Assembly (NCBI RefSeq): GCF_018139685.1
Contig: NZ_JAGSPN010000006.1
Span: 124,001-188,000, forward strand
DNA length: 64,000 nucleotides
Direction: 5' to 3'
Origin: Cognatundibacterium luofuense
GTDB lineage: Bacteria; Pseudomonadota; Gammaproteobacteria; Burkholderiales; Burkholderiaceae_D
Shown here: one piece after another, positions 28,218 to 36,637 of the stretch
How the letters are laid out: each line of letters begins with the position of its first letter
Numbering within the stretch: position 1 is the first letter of the stretch
Notes under the pieces: generated by a model
Seen by the model: only the letters and a program-made list of their open reading frames with translations
Database searches by the model: none
What the model was told of the DNA's origin: nothing
Made by a program: the position numbers and the translations under genes

Positions 28218-28267
28218 GCCTGCGGCATTTGCCCGTCAAAATATTCTGCCTAAAAATTAAACAGTTC

Positions 28268-28296
28268 TTGCACTAAGTCTTTGAAAACCCTATAAT
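28268..28296 (+). promoter_or_regulatory. rplM-rpsI promoter
   Basis: -35 TTGCAC (28268-28273), 17-bp spacer, consensus -10 TATAAT (28291-28296). Predicted start near 28303. Confidence 0.75.
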
Positions 28297-28302
28297 TTCC
28301 GA

Positions 28303-28398
28303 TTCCCGATCCGCCCGAACGGGAAATATAAGGGAGAGTCTGCAGGAAGTGATGCAGAACCACCACAATAGGGCTTATTTATTTGATTAGGATTCAAC
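28303..28398 (+). promoter_or_regulatory. Structured leader of rplM, possible L13 autoregulatory site
   Basis: The leader of about 96 nt holds two hairpins: TTCCCG (28303-28308) with CGGGAA (28320-28325), and TCTGCA (28339-28344) with TGCAGA (28353-28358). L13 binds its own mRNA leader in E. coli; equivalence here is inference. Confidence 0.45.
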
Positions 28399-28827
28399 AT
28401 GAAAACCTTTTCCGCTAAGGGCCATGAGGTTCAGCGTGACTGGTTCGTGATTGACGCGACAGACAAAGTACTCGGACGTGTTGCCAGCGAAGTAGCACTC
28501 CGTCTGCGTGGTAAACACAAGCCAGAATTTACTCCACACGTCGACACCGGTGATTTCATCGTTGTTGTTAACGCAGCTAAACTGCGCGTGACTGGCACTA
28601 AAGCACAGAACAAAACATACTACCGTCACACTGGTTACCCAGGCGGTATCTATGAAACCAGCTTCCAGAAAATGCAACAACGCTTCCCAGGCCGTGCTCT
28701 GGAAAAAGCAGTTAAAGGCATGTTGCCAAAAGGCCCACTCGGCTACGCAATGATCAAGAAGCTGAAAGTGTATGCTGATGCAACTCATCCGCATGCTGCA
28801 CAGCAACCTAAAGTTCTCGAAATCTAA
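28399..28827 (+). CDS. rplM: 50S ribosomal protein L13
   Basis: Ribosomal large-subunit protein of 142 residues. Diagnostic stretches are [19 protein letters not shown] near the N-terminus, [16 protein letters not shown], and the ending with [18 protein letters not shown]. It is first in the universal rplM-rpsI pair, 9 nt before rpsI. It has a consensus promoter and structured leader. Biased codon use agrees with high expression. Confidence 0.98.
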   Translation: MKTFSAKGHEVQRDWFVIDATDKVLGRVASEVALRLRGKHKPEFTPHVDTGDFIVVVNAAKLRVTGTKAQNKTYYRHTGYPGGIYETSFQKMQQRFPGRALEKAVKGMLPKGPLGYAMIKKLKVYADATHPHAAQQPKVLEI

Positions 28828-28836
28828 GGATAAGCC

Positions 28837-29229
28837 ATGATCGGTAACTACAACTACGGTACTGGCCGTCGTAAGAGCGCGGTAGCGCGTGTATTCCTGA
28901 AAGCTGGCAGTGGCAAGATCGTTGTTAACGGCAAACCAGCCAATGAATACTTTTCTCGTGTAACAGGTCTGATGGTTATTCGTCAACCTCTGGAACTGAC
29001 CGGCAATATCGAAAAATTCGATATCATGGTTAACGTTCACGGTGGTGGTGAATCCGGTCAAGCTGGTGCCGTTCGTCACGGTATCACACGTGCCCTGATC
29101 GACTACGATGCAGCGCTGAAACCAGAACTGTCCAAAGCAGGTTTCGTCACCCGCGATGCACGTGAAGTTGAGCGTAAAAAAGTTGGTCTGCGCAAAGCAC
29201 GTCGCGCAAAACAATTCTCCAAGCGTTAA
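28837..29229 (+). CDS. rpsI: 30S ribosomal protein S9
   Basis: Ribosomal small-subunit protein of 130 residues whose C-terminal tail reaches the P site. Recognised by [15 protein letters not shown] near residue 6, [15 protein letters not shown] near 70, and the basic tail ending [17 protein letters not shown]. It follows rplM after 9 nt and is closed by a strong terminator. Confidence 0.98.
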   Translation: MIGNYNYGTGRRKSAVARVFLKAGSGKIVVNGKPANEYFSRVTGLMVIRQPLELTGNIEKFDIMVNVHGGGESGQAGAVRHGITRALIDYDAALKPELSKAGFVTRDAREVERKKVGLRKARRAKQFSKR

Positions 29230-29249
29230 TTTATTTCCGCTTGTGGTAC

Positions 29250-29281
29250 AAAAAAGCCGCCTTTTCAGGCGGCTTTTTTTA
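29250..29281 (+). terminator. Intrinsic terminator of rplM-rpsI
   Basis: AAAAAAGCCGCC / GGCGGCTTTTTT stem with TTTTCA loop; works in both directions. Confidence 0.93.
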
Positions 29282-29360
29282 TCGGCTTTTTTCCGGCGCT
29301 GGATTGTCTGTCACAGACTGCTGTTAGAATAAAGCACATTGTTTCTTGCAAGGAAAACCC

Positions 29361-30398
29361 ATGATTAAAGTTGGTATTGTTGGTGGAACCGGTTACACCG
29401 GCGTTGAATTGCTGCGTATTCTGGCGCTGCATCCTGAAGTACAACTGACGGCCATTACGTCGCGTAAAGAAGACGGCGTGAAAGTCGCTGATATGTATCC
29501 GTCGCTGCGCGGCAAAGTGGATCTGGCGTTTTCTGCGCCGGACAAGGCAAATCTGACGGAATGCGATGTCGTATTCTTTGCGACGCCGCATGGTGTGGCC
29601 ATGGCGCAGGCGCAGGAATTGCTCGCCGCCGGGGTGAAAGTGATTGATCTGGCGGCTGATTTCCGCCTCAAAGATGTTGCGCAGTTTGAAAAATGGTACG
29701 GCATTCCGCATACCTGTCACGATGTACTGGAAGAAGCCGTGTATGGTTTGCCGGAACTGAACCGCGCTGCGATCCGCAATGCGCGTGTGATCGGTAATCC
29801 GGGTTGCTATCCGACCACCATGCAGATTGGCTATGCGCCGCTGCTGCGCGCCGGTCTGATCGAAGCCGACAGCCTGATCGCCGACTGCAAATCCGGTGTG
29901 TCCGGTGCCGGTCGAAAAGCGGAAATCGGTATTCTGTTCTCTGAAGCCAGTGACACCATGAAAGCTTATGGCGTGTCTGCGCACCGCCATACACCGGAAA
30001 CCGTGGAGCAACTGCAGAAACTGACGACGGAACCTGTCAGCCTGCAATTCACGCCGCATCTGATTCCGATGATACGCGGCATGCATTCCACGCTGTATGC
30101 ACGTCTGAAAACGGATATCAGTAACGAAGCGCTGCAGCAATTGTTTGAAGATGCGTATAAAGACGAGGAGTTTATCGATGTGATGCCATTCGGCAGCCAT
30201 CCTGAAACCCGTTCAGTCCGTGCATCCAATATGCTGCGTCTGGCGCTGCATCGTCCTGGCAATGGCAAGAATGTGATTGTGCTGGTGGTACAGGATAATC
30301 TGGTCAAAGGTGCGTCAGGTCAGGCAGTGCAATGTATGAACCTGATGTTTGGTTTGCCTGAGCAAACCGGTCTGCAGCACGTACCGGTACTGCCATAA
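29361..30398 (+). CDS. argC: N-acetyl-gamma-glutamyl-phosphate reductase
   Basis: NADPH-dependent step of arginine synthesis. The 345-residue protein has the nucleotide-binding [16 protein letters not shown] at residues 4-19 and the catalytic cysteine in [16 protein letters not shown] near 143. The frame opens at TTG 29346, but ATG 29361 has AAGGA upstream and matches the family start. The next gene begins 1 nt after its stop. Confidence 0.97.
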   Translation: MIKVGIVGGTGYTGVELLRILALHPEVQLTAITSRKEDGVKVADMYPSLRGKVDLAFSAPDKANLTECDVVFFATPHGVAMAQAQELLAAGVKVIDLAADFRLKDVAQFEKWYGIPHTCHDVLEEAVYGLPELNRAAIRNARVIGNPGCYPTTMQIGYAPLLRAGLIEADSLIADCKSGVSGAGRKAEIGILFSEASDTMKAYGVSAHRHTPETVEQLQKLTTEPVSLQFTPHLIPMIRGMHSTLYARLKTDISNEALQQLFEDAYKDEEFIDVMPFGSHPETRSVRASNMLRLALHRPGNGKNVIVLVVQDNLVKGASGQAVQCMNLMFGLPEQTGLQHVPVLP

Positions 30399-30399
30399 C

Positions 30400-31122
30400 A
30401 TGCGCCGCAGCCGCTTCCTCCAACGGCGTTATCTGGCGCCGAAAATGACGATTACCCACGAGCGTCACTGGGCGGTCAAATGGGCGGTGGTTGCTGCTGC
30501 AGTTGCAGCGGCAGCGGCACTGGCTGGCTGGACTTACCATCTGGGGCAGCGTTACGCAGCCGGTGGCGCTGCGCTGGAGGAAGTCGGTGAGTTGCGCGAA
30601 CAGCGTGATCAGTTACTGGCGGAACGCGATAAGCTGCAGCGTGCTGCCAGTACGGTCGACAGCAAATCCACCATCGAAAAATCGGTGCAGAAAGAGCTAA
30701 CTGAGCAGATCCGCACACTGACCGCTGAAAACCAGAAGCTGAAAGACGATTTGTCGTTCTTTGAAGGACTGGCGCAAGCCGGCACCCGTGCAGATGGTAT
30801 TTCGCTGCCGAATGTGAAGCTGGAAACGCCGGTGCCGGGGCAATTGCGCTATCGGGCGCTGGTGGTGCAGGGGGCAAAAGCGAACAATGATTTCTCGGGG
30901 GAAATCCAGTTTTCGCTGAATTTGGTGCAGGGCGGAAAACCTGTTACGATCACTTTCCCCGATTCTAAAAACCCGGAAACGCCACCGCTGAAACTGACTT
31001 TCCGTCATTACCAGCGGGTTGAGGGCAGCATCCCGCTGCCCGAAGGCAGCGTGCTGAAATCAGCGCAGATCCGGATTCTGGAACGCGGCCAGCAACGCGC
31101 GCAGCAAACCGTCAGTTTCTGA
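30400..31122 (+). CDS. DUF6776-type membrane-anchored coiled-coil protein
   Basis: A 240-residue protein of unknown function. A basic N-terminus (MRRSRFLQRRYLAPK) is followed by one hydrophobic, alanine-rich segment (about 27-47), a predicted coiled coil (ELREQRDQLLAERDKLQ onward, about 60-120) and a beta-rich C-terminal domain. The topology suggests a single-pass inner membrane protein with a periplasmic domain. It starts 1 nt after argC and precedes bactofilin, an order I know from other Burkholderiales; a cell-envelope role is inferred from this context only. Confidence 0.75.
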   Translation: MRRSRFLQRRYLAPKMTITHERHWAVKWAVVAAAVAAAAALAGWTYHLGQRYAAGGAALEEVGELREQRDQLLAERDKLQRAASTVDSKSTIEKSVQKELTEQIRTLTAENQKLKDDLSFFEGLAQAGTRADGISLPNVKLETPVPGQLRYRALVVQGAKANNDFSGEIQFSLNLVQGGKPVTITFPDSKNPETPPLKLTFRHYQRVEGSIPLPEGSVLKSAQIRILERGQQRAQQTVSF

Positions 31123-31167
31123 CAGTGATGCGCCGGCAGGCCGATTAACCAATATTTTGGAGAAGCA

Positions 31168-31560
31168 ATGTTCAGTCGCAAATCTAAACGTAACACGATA
31201 GACAGCCTGATCGGCACCGGTATCCGTATCGAAGGCGATCTGCATTTTCAGGGTGGCCTGCGTATTGATGGCCGCGTCTGCGGTAATGTGATTGCAGATC
31301 CTTCCCAGCCTAGTATGCTGATTATTTCCGAGCAGGCCGTGGTGGAAGGTGAAGTCCGTGCCGCGCATCTGATTGTGAACGGCGTGATTCAGGGCCCGGT
31401 GATTTCCACCGAATTGCTGGAATTGCAGCCAAAAGCGCGGATTGCCGGTGATGTGCATTACAAAGCATTGGAAATGCTCAGTGGTGCGCTGGTCTCCGGT
31501 ACCTTAACCCATGACGAGGAAGAAGAGCCGGTGCTGAAACTGGCGGCCTCGAATGCATAG
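31168..31560 (+). CDS. Bactofilin (polymer-forming cytoskeletal protein)
   Basis: A 130-residue bactofilin, the family that self-assembles into nucleotide-free filaments and often organises local cell-wall synthesis. The core of short beta-helix repeats is visible: IEGDLHFQGGLRIDGRVCGN, VEGEVRAAHLIVNGVIQGP and ARIAGDVHYKALEMLSGA. N- and C-terminal tails are short and flexible. GGAGAAG lies upstream of the start. Placed between the DUF6776 gene and erpA. Confidence 0.92.
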   Translation: MFSRKSKRNTIDSLIGTGIRIEGDLHFQGGLRIDGRVCGNVIADPSQPSMLIISEQAVVEGEVRAAHLIVNGVIQGPVISTELLELQPKARIAGDVHYKALEMLSGALVSGTLTHDEEEEPVLKLAASNA

Positions 31561-31611
31561 TCCGGTGAGCAGGTCTATAATGGCGTTATTCACCGAAAAC
31601 AGGAGTTTGAA

Positions 31612-31962
31612 ATGAGCGAAGTAGCAGAAATGCCGGCACCGATTAACTTCACTGAAAGTGCGGCAGCCAAGGTAGCGCAACTGATTGAAGAAGAAGGCAA
31701 TCCTGATCTGAAACTGCGCGTTTTCGTGCAGGGTGGCGGTTGTTCCGGCTTCCAGTATGGTTTCACATTCGATGAAATCACCAATGAAGACGACACCACC
31801 ATGACCAAAAACGGCGTGCAATTGCTGATCGATTCCATGAGCTATCAGTATCTGGTCGGCGCAGAAATCGATTACAAAGATGATCTGGAAGGCGCACAGT
31901 TCGTGATCAAGAACCCGAATGCAACCACCACTTGCGGTTGCGGTTCTTCGTTCTCTGTGTAA
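31612..31962 (+). CDS. erpA: Iron-sulfur cluster insertion protein ErpA
   Basis: A-type carrier of 116 residues delivering Fe-S clusters to apoproteins. Three conserved cysteines are present: one in [14 protein letters not shown] and two in [11 protein letters not shown] at the C-terminus. AGGAG precedes the start. It closes the argC-DUF6776-bactofilin-erpA series; the following terminator ends the unit. Confidence 0.96.
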   Translation: MSEVAEMPAPINFTESAAAKVAQLIEEEGNPDLKLRVFVQGGGCSGFQYGFTFDEITNEDDTTMTKNGVQLLIDSMSYQYLVGAEIDYKDDLEGAQFVIKNPNATTTCGCGSSFSV

Positions 31963-31986
31963 TTCAGACAGCTTCCGCTGCACACA

Positions 31987-32017
31987 ACAGCCCGGTTCGC
32001 CGGGCTGTTTGCTTTTT
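31987..32017 (+). terminator. Intrinsic terminator after erpA
   Basis: ACAGCCCGG / CCGGGCTGT stem with a TTCG loop, followed by TTGCTTTTT. Confidence 0.9.
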
Positions 32018-32189
32018 GGCGGTAATGAAAGTCTGCTGCCGCAATCAAGAGGCGTTTATCGCAAAATCGCAAAGCATTGTCGGTGGCCGCAACCAGATTG
32101 CGCAGACGAGAGGCAGGCCATACAACGCTCAGGCAAAGGCAAAACCAGCTTTCCCGCAGTCCGCTTCCGGCAACGGATCTGCACCTGCT

Positions 32190-32307
32190 ATTGTGCAGGT
32201 ATCCGCATCTGGTATTTCCGGAGAACCGGACTTTCTGCCGGCGACCGCCGGATCGTTGTGCTGAACACCGCATTTAGGGCTGTAAAAGGCATTTTCAGGG
32301 CTTTCAC
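32190..32307 (+). repeat. Dispersed intergenic repeat, copy A
   Basis: Begins ATTGTGCAGGTATCCGCATC; the 48-bp core lies at 32226-32273, starting CCGGACTTTCTGCCG and containing the palindrome CCGGCG AC CGCCGG; it ends near TTTTCAGGGCTTTC. It lies upstream of glcD in the same orientation as copy B. Confidence 0.8.
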
Positions 32308-32551
32308 AGTGCCTGAGCGCTTTGATAACGTATGGACAGCGCATTGACCGCACTCAGCCCGCGCTGGTACGCATGATGACGCAGGCGCAGTTGTTGTTTA
32401 TTGCGCTTGAAAACTATTCAATTCGATCCGGATAAACAATTCATCTCAGGCTGTTGATTCCCCGATACACTGTTTTCATTCCAGACAGCACAGACAGCGC
32501 CCGGCGGGGATGCGTGATGCTGTTGATTTTCTGCGATGGTGTGAGGAGACG

Positions 32552-34039
32552 ATGGCAGAGCACAATATGAATCCGGTCGCGACAGCCGACCGGAAAACCC
32601 TGGTCCGGGCGCTGGCGCAAGTCTTGCCAGCCCATGCGCTGTTGCACAGCGAAGAAGAAATCCGGCCTTATGAATGTGATGGGCTGACCGCTTACCGGCA
32701 ATTGCCGCTGCTGGTCTGTTTGCCGGAAAACGAAGCGCAGATTCTGGCGATATTGCAGATTTGCCGGCGCTTTAACGTACCGGTAGTGCCGCGCGGTGCA
32801 GGGACGGGTTTGTCCGGCGGCGCGATGCCGATGGCGCAGGGCATCGTCTTATCCACCGCTAAACTGAACCGGATTCTGACGATTGATGCGAATGCCAGAA
32901 CTGCACAAGTGCAGCCCGGCGTGCGTAATCTGGCGATTTCCGATGCGGTGGCACCACACGGTTTGTATTACGCGCCCGATCCCTCATCCCAGATTGCCTG
33001 CACCATCGGTGGCAATGTCGCCGAAAACTCCGGCGGTGTGCACTGCCTGAAATACGGCCTGACGCTGCATAACGTGCTGCGCGTGCGTTTGCTGACGATG
33101 GAAGGCGAAGTCCTGGAAGTCGGCAGTGAAGCGCTGGATAGTCCCGGTTTTGATTTGCTGCCGCTGGTGATCGGTTCGGAAGGCATGCTCGGCATCGTCA
33201 CCGAAGTCACGGTGAAACTGGTGCCGAAGCCGCAACTGGCGCGCGTGATCATGGCATCGTTTGATGATGTGGTACAGGGCGCGCAGGCAGTGGCGGACGT
33301 GATTGCCGCCGGCATTATTCCTGCCGGTCTGGAAATGATGGATCAGACATCGTCGCAAATGGTGGAGCCTTTTGTGCAGGCTGGTTATGACACGGCGGCT
33401 GCAGCGATTCTGCTGTGCGAATCGGATGGCACACCGGCGGAAGTGGAAGAAGAAATCGCCCGCATGAGCGCTGTGCTGCGCAACGCCGGTGCACGCCGGA
33501 TTGCGGTATCCGCGACCGAAGATGAGCGACTGCGTTTCTGGTCTGGCCGTAAAAATGCATTTCCGGCCGCCGGACGGATTTCACCGGATTATTACTGCAT
33601 GGATGGCACGATTCCGCGCAAACGCCTCGGCGAAGTGCTGCTCGGTATTGCTGCGATGGAAAAAACCTACGGCCTGCGTTGCGCCAATGTCTTCCATGCT
33701 GGCGACGGGAATCTGCATCCGCTGATTATGTTTGATGCGAACCAGCCGGGTGAGTTTGAACGCGCCGAACAATTCGGTGCGGCGATTCTGGAATTGTGTG
33801 TGGAAGTCGGCGGCACGATTACCGGTGAACACGGTGTCGGTATCGAAAAAATTCAATCCATGTGTGTGCAGTTCACACGCAGCGAACTGGATACTTTTTT
33901 TGCCGTGAAACGCGCGTTTGATCCGGCCATGTTGCTGAATCCGGATAAAGCGATTCCAACCCTGCACCGCTGCGCCGAATACGGTCGCCTGCATGTCCGT
34001 CAGGGTCAGTTGCGTTTCCCTGAACTGCCCCGTTTCTGA
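32552..34039 (+). CDS. glcD: Glycolate oxidase FAD-binding subunit GlcD
   Basis: FAD-linked subunit of membrane-associated glycolate oxidase, converting glycolate to glyoxylate. The 495-residue protein has the FAD-binding VVPRGAGTGLSGGAMP near 88, PDPSSQIACTIGGNVAENSG near 145, GSEGMLGIVTEVTVKL, and C-terminal GEHGVGIEK. ATG 32552 is preceded by GAGGAG; the frame opens at 32510 but the start chosen has the ribosome site. First gene of glcDEF; no glcC regulator or permease is adjacent. Confidence 0.95.
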   Translation: MAEHNMNPVATADRKTLVRALAQVLPAHALLHSEEEIRPYECDGLTAYRQLPLLVCLPENEAQILAILQICRRFNVPVVPRGAGTGLSGGAMPMAQGIVLSTAKLNRILTIDANARTAQVQPGVRNLAISDAVAPHGLYYAPDPSSQIACTIGGNVAENSGGVHCLKYGLTLHNVLRVRLLTMEGEVLEVGSEALDSPGFDLLPLVIGSEGMLGIVTEVTVKLVPKPQLARVIMASFDDVVQGAQAVADVIAAGIIPAGLEMMDQTSSQMVEPFVQAGYDTAAAAILLCESDGTPAEVEEEIARMSAVLRNAGARRIAVSATEDERLRFWSGRKNAFPAAGRISPDYYCMDGTIPRKRLGEVLLGIAAMEKTYGLRCANVFHAGDGNLHPLIMFDANQPGEFERAEQFGAAILELCVEVGGTITGEHGVGIEKIQSMCVQFTRSELDTFFAVKRAFDPAMLLNPDKAIPTLHRCAEYGRLHVRQGQLRFPELPRF

Positions 34040-34053
34040 GGATGATTCCGCAC

Positions 34054-35127
34054 ATGACGCAAACCACTCAACAATTTTCTGCACTGGCAGAACAGATACG
34101 CGATGCGGCAGCGCGCCGTCAGCCACTGGCAATTCGTGGCGGGAATTCGAAAGCCTGGTATGGCCGCGCCGTCGATGGTGAAACACTGGACATGCGCCCG
34201 TGGCAAGGCGTACTGGCCTATGATCCGACTGAACTGGTGATTACTGCCTGCGCCGGTACGCCTTTGCGCGATATTGAAGCGCTGCTGGCAGAACATGGTC
34301 AGATGCTGGCGTTTGAGCCACCGCATTTTTCTGAACACAGTACCGTTGGTGGCACGATCGCCGCCGGACTGGCCGGGCCGCGTCGTCCGTATGCCGGATC
34401 GGTGCGCGATTTCGTGCTCGGTGCAGGCATCATCGACGGGCAGGGACAAATGCTGGAATTCGGCGGGCAGGTGATGAAAAACGTCGCTGGCTACGATGTA
34501 TCGCGCGTGCTGGCCGGTTCGCTCGGTTGTCTGGGCGTAATCACTCATGCATCGCTGAAAGTGTTGCCGCGTCCGTTTGCCGAAGAAAGTCGCGTGCTGA
34601 TGCTGAGCGAAACCGATGCGCTGCGCACTGTCAGTCAGTGGTGCGGACGCGCCTTGCCGGTCAGTGCTGCCAGCTGGCATATGGGACGCCTGATCGTGCG
34701 TTTCTCCGGTGCAGAAGCAGCGGTGCGCGAAGCCGTGCGTCACAGCGGTGGCGAAGAATTGCGTGATGCGGGCAGCTGGTGGCGTTCGCTGCGCGATCAA
34801 AGCCACGCCTACTTTCAGGAAGACAGCAACCATATTCTGTGGCGCTTATCGCTGCCAGCCACCGCACCGGCGCTGGCGCTGAATGGCAAAACCCTGTGGG
34901 AGTGGGGCGGGGCGCAACGCTGGCTGCGTTCGGAAGAATCTGCCGGCAAAATACGCGAAGTCTGCGCAGTTGCAGGTGGTCATGCCACCGCATTCCGTGG
35001 CGCGGCTGCCGGTGATGAAGTGTTCAGTCCTTTGTCCCCCGCACTGATGCAGGTACACCAGCGTCTGAAACAGGCACTGGACCCGCAGCGTATTCTGAAT
35101 CCCGGTCGTCTGTATAAGGAGCTCTGA
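34054..35127 (+). CDS. glcE: Glycolate oxidase FAD-binding subunit GlcE
   Basis: Second FAD-binding subunit of glycolate oxidase. The 357-residue protein shows PLAIRGGNSKAWYG, STVGGTIAAGLAGPRRPYAG and VMKNVAGYDVSR, typical of GlcE. ATGs at 34042 and 34054 are both possible: GAGG at 34038-34041 is too close to the first and rather far from the second. The gene begins within 15 nt of the glcD stop and is followed 3 nt later by glcF. Confidence 0.93.
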   Translation: MTQTTQQFSALAEQIRDAAARRQPLAIRGGNSKAWYGRAVDGETLDMRPWQGVLAYDPTELVITACAGTPLRDIEALLAEHGQMLAFEPPHFSEHSTVGGTIAAGLAGPRRPYAGSVRDFVLGAGIIDGQGQMLEFGGQVMKNVAGYDVSRVLAGSLGCLGVITHASLKVLPRPFAEESRVLMLSETDALRTVSQWCGRALPVSAASWHMGRLIVRFSGAEAAVREAVRHSGGEELRDAGSWWRSLRDQSHAYFQEDSNHILWRLSLPATAPALALNGKTLWEWGGAQRWLRSEESAGKIREVCAVAGGHATAFRGAAAGDEVFSPLSPALMQVHQRLKQALDPQRILNPGRLYKEL

Positions 35128-35130
35128 GTC

Positions 35131-36384
35131 ATGCAAACCAATTTGCTGGCCTCGTTACTGGCCACCCGCGAAGGGCGTGAAGCAGACGAGATTTTGCGTA
35201 AATGTGTGCATTGCGGTTTTTGTACCGCCACCTGTCCGACCTATCAGGTTACCGGCGATGAACTGGACGGTCCGCGCGGCCGGATTTATCTGATCAAGCA
35301 AGTGCTGGAAGGCAAAATGCCGACCGAAGCGACGCAAACCCATCTGGACCGTTGCCTGACTTGCCGCAACTGCGAAAGCACTTGCCCGTCCGGCGTGCAT
35401 TACAGCCGCTTGCTGGATATAGGCCGTCATATCGTCGAGCAGCGTGTCGGGCGTTCACCGGCGCAGCAATTGCTGCGTAAAACTCTGCAAACCGGCCTGA
35501 CGCGCCAGTGGCTGTTCCGTCCGGCTTACCGCACCGGCATGTTACTGCGCCCGCTGCTGCCAGCCGGATTGCGCAATAAACTGCGACCTGCCGCCACGCA
35601 GACAACGGGTAGCGCACAAGCGGCGCGTACCCATCAGCGCAGCATGTTGCTGCTGGATGGTTGCGTGCAGCCGGTGATGTCGCCGGAAATCAATGCCGCT
35701 GCCGTGCGTTTGCTGGATAAGCTCGGCGTGCAACTGGTGACCGCGCCGAAGGCCGGTTGCTGCGGCGCGATTCATCATCATTTGAATGCAACCGAAGCCG
35801 CGCTGCAGGATATGCGTAATAACATCGATGCTTGGTGGCCGCTGATTGAAGCCGGTGCCGAAGCGATTGTGATGACCGCGTCCGGTTGCGGTGTCACCGT
35901 GCGTGATTATGGCTATATGCTGCAGGATGATCCGGCTTATGCTGCCAAAGCACGTCAGGTATCGGCACTGTGCAAAGACATCAGCGAAGTGCTGGAAGGT
36001 TTCGCCGACGATCTGATCAAACTCGCACCTGCTGCAGCGGATCAGGAAAAAATCCTGTTCCATCCGCCGTGTACCCTGCAGCATGGCCAGAAGATCCGTG
36101 GCAAAGTCGAACGCCTGCTGGCGCAGCACGGCATTCAGGTCAGTCTGTGTGCCGACAGCCATTTGTGCTGCGGATCTGCCGGTACGTATTCGATCCTGCA
36201 ATCCTCGCTGGCGCAAACCCTGCGTGACCGCAAACTAAGCGCCTTGCAGGCCACCACGCCGGACCGCATCGTTTCCGCCAATATCGGTTGTATCGCCCAT
36301 TTGCAATCGGGAACGGAAACACCGGTAGAACACTGGATCGTCCTGCTGGAACGCCGCCTGTCTGCCGCCACCAGCGCTGGCTGA
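35131..36384 (+). CDS. glcF: Glycolate oxidase iron-sulfur subunit GlcF
   Basis: Electron-transfer subunit of 417 residues. Two 4Fe-4S motifs lie near the N-terminus (CVHCGFCTATCPTYQ, then CLTCRNCESTCPSG), followed by two cysteine-rich CCG domains with AGCCGAIHHHL and LCCGSAGTYSILQ. AAGGAG precedes the start. Last gene of glcDEF. A copy of the dispersed repeat lies just beyond its stop. Confidence 0.95.
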   Translation: MQTNLLASLLATREGREADEILRKCVHCGFCTATCPTYQVTGDELDGPRGRIYLIKQVLEGKMPTEATQTHLDRCLTCRNCESTCPSGVHYSRLLDIGRHIVEQRVGRSPAQQLLRKTLQTGLTRQWLFRPAYRTGMLLRPLLPAGLRNKLRPAATQTTGSAQAARTHQRSMLLLDGCVQPVMSPEINAAAVRLLDKLGVQLVTAPKAGCCGAIHHHLNATEAALQDMRNNIDAWWPLIEAGAEAIVMTASGCGVTVRDYGYMLQDDPAYAAKARQVSALCKDISEVLEGFADDLIKLAPAAADQEKILFHPPCTLQHGQKIRGKVERLLAQHGIQVSLCADSHLCCGSAGTYSILQSSLAQTLRDRKLSALQATTPDRIVSANIGCIAHLQSGTETPVEHWIVLLERRLSAATSAG

Positions 36385-36414
36385 TCGCTGTCTCCGCATC
36401 ATCAGCCCACGGGG

Positions 36415-36521
36415 ACTGTGCAGAATGCCGCATCCGGCATTTTGCAAGCCCCGGACTTTCTGCCGACGACCGCCGGATCGCTATGCAGAACTCCGCAAAA
36501 CAGGGGTTTTCATGCTTTCCG
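36415..36521 (+). repeat. Dispersed intergenic repeat, copy B
   Basis: Begins ACTGTGCAGAATGCCGCATC; the core lies at 36451-36498, starting CCGGACTTTCTGCCG, and matches copy A at about 42 of 48 positions; it ends near TTTTCATGCTTTCC. Contains two small palindromes: ATGCCG CATC CGGCAT and AAAAC AGGG GTTTT. Confidence 0.8.
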
Positions 36522-36568
36522 GCAGCGTCCTGCAGAGCCGCAAGCTGACTTTACTGTTTGCTCCATCC

Positions 36569-36597
36569 TTGAGTTTTTATTTTGTTAATGTTGTAAT
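36569..36597 (+). promoter_or_regulatory. Candidate promoter of the uncharacterised gene at 36.6 kb
   Basis: TTGAGT (36569-36574), 17-bp spacer, TGTAAT (36592-36597) in an AT-rich stretch. Predicted start about 34 nt before the GTG at 36638. Confidence 0.45.
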
Positions 36598-36637
36598 CGG
36601 GAATTGTTATTCATTCGGAATGATTTGACGCTGTTGC

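Larger units (their letters stand above)
31963..32551. other. Intergenic region erpA-glcD
   Basis: At 589 bp, the longest gap in the window. It holds the erpA terminator and repeat copy A (32190-32307). Between and after these I see no convincing gene; short frames here are repeat or random translations. No clear promoter for glcD could be assigned. Confidence 0.6.

Noticed and set aside
32018-32189. Possible gene or RNA between the erpA terminator and repeat copy A
   Set aside because: No promoter-terminator pair, no start with a ribosome site and no recognisable protein in any frame.
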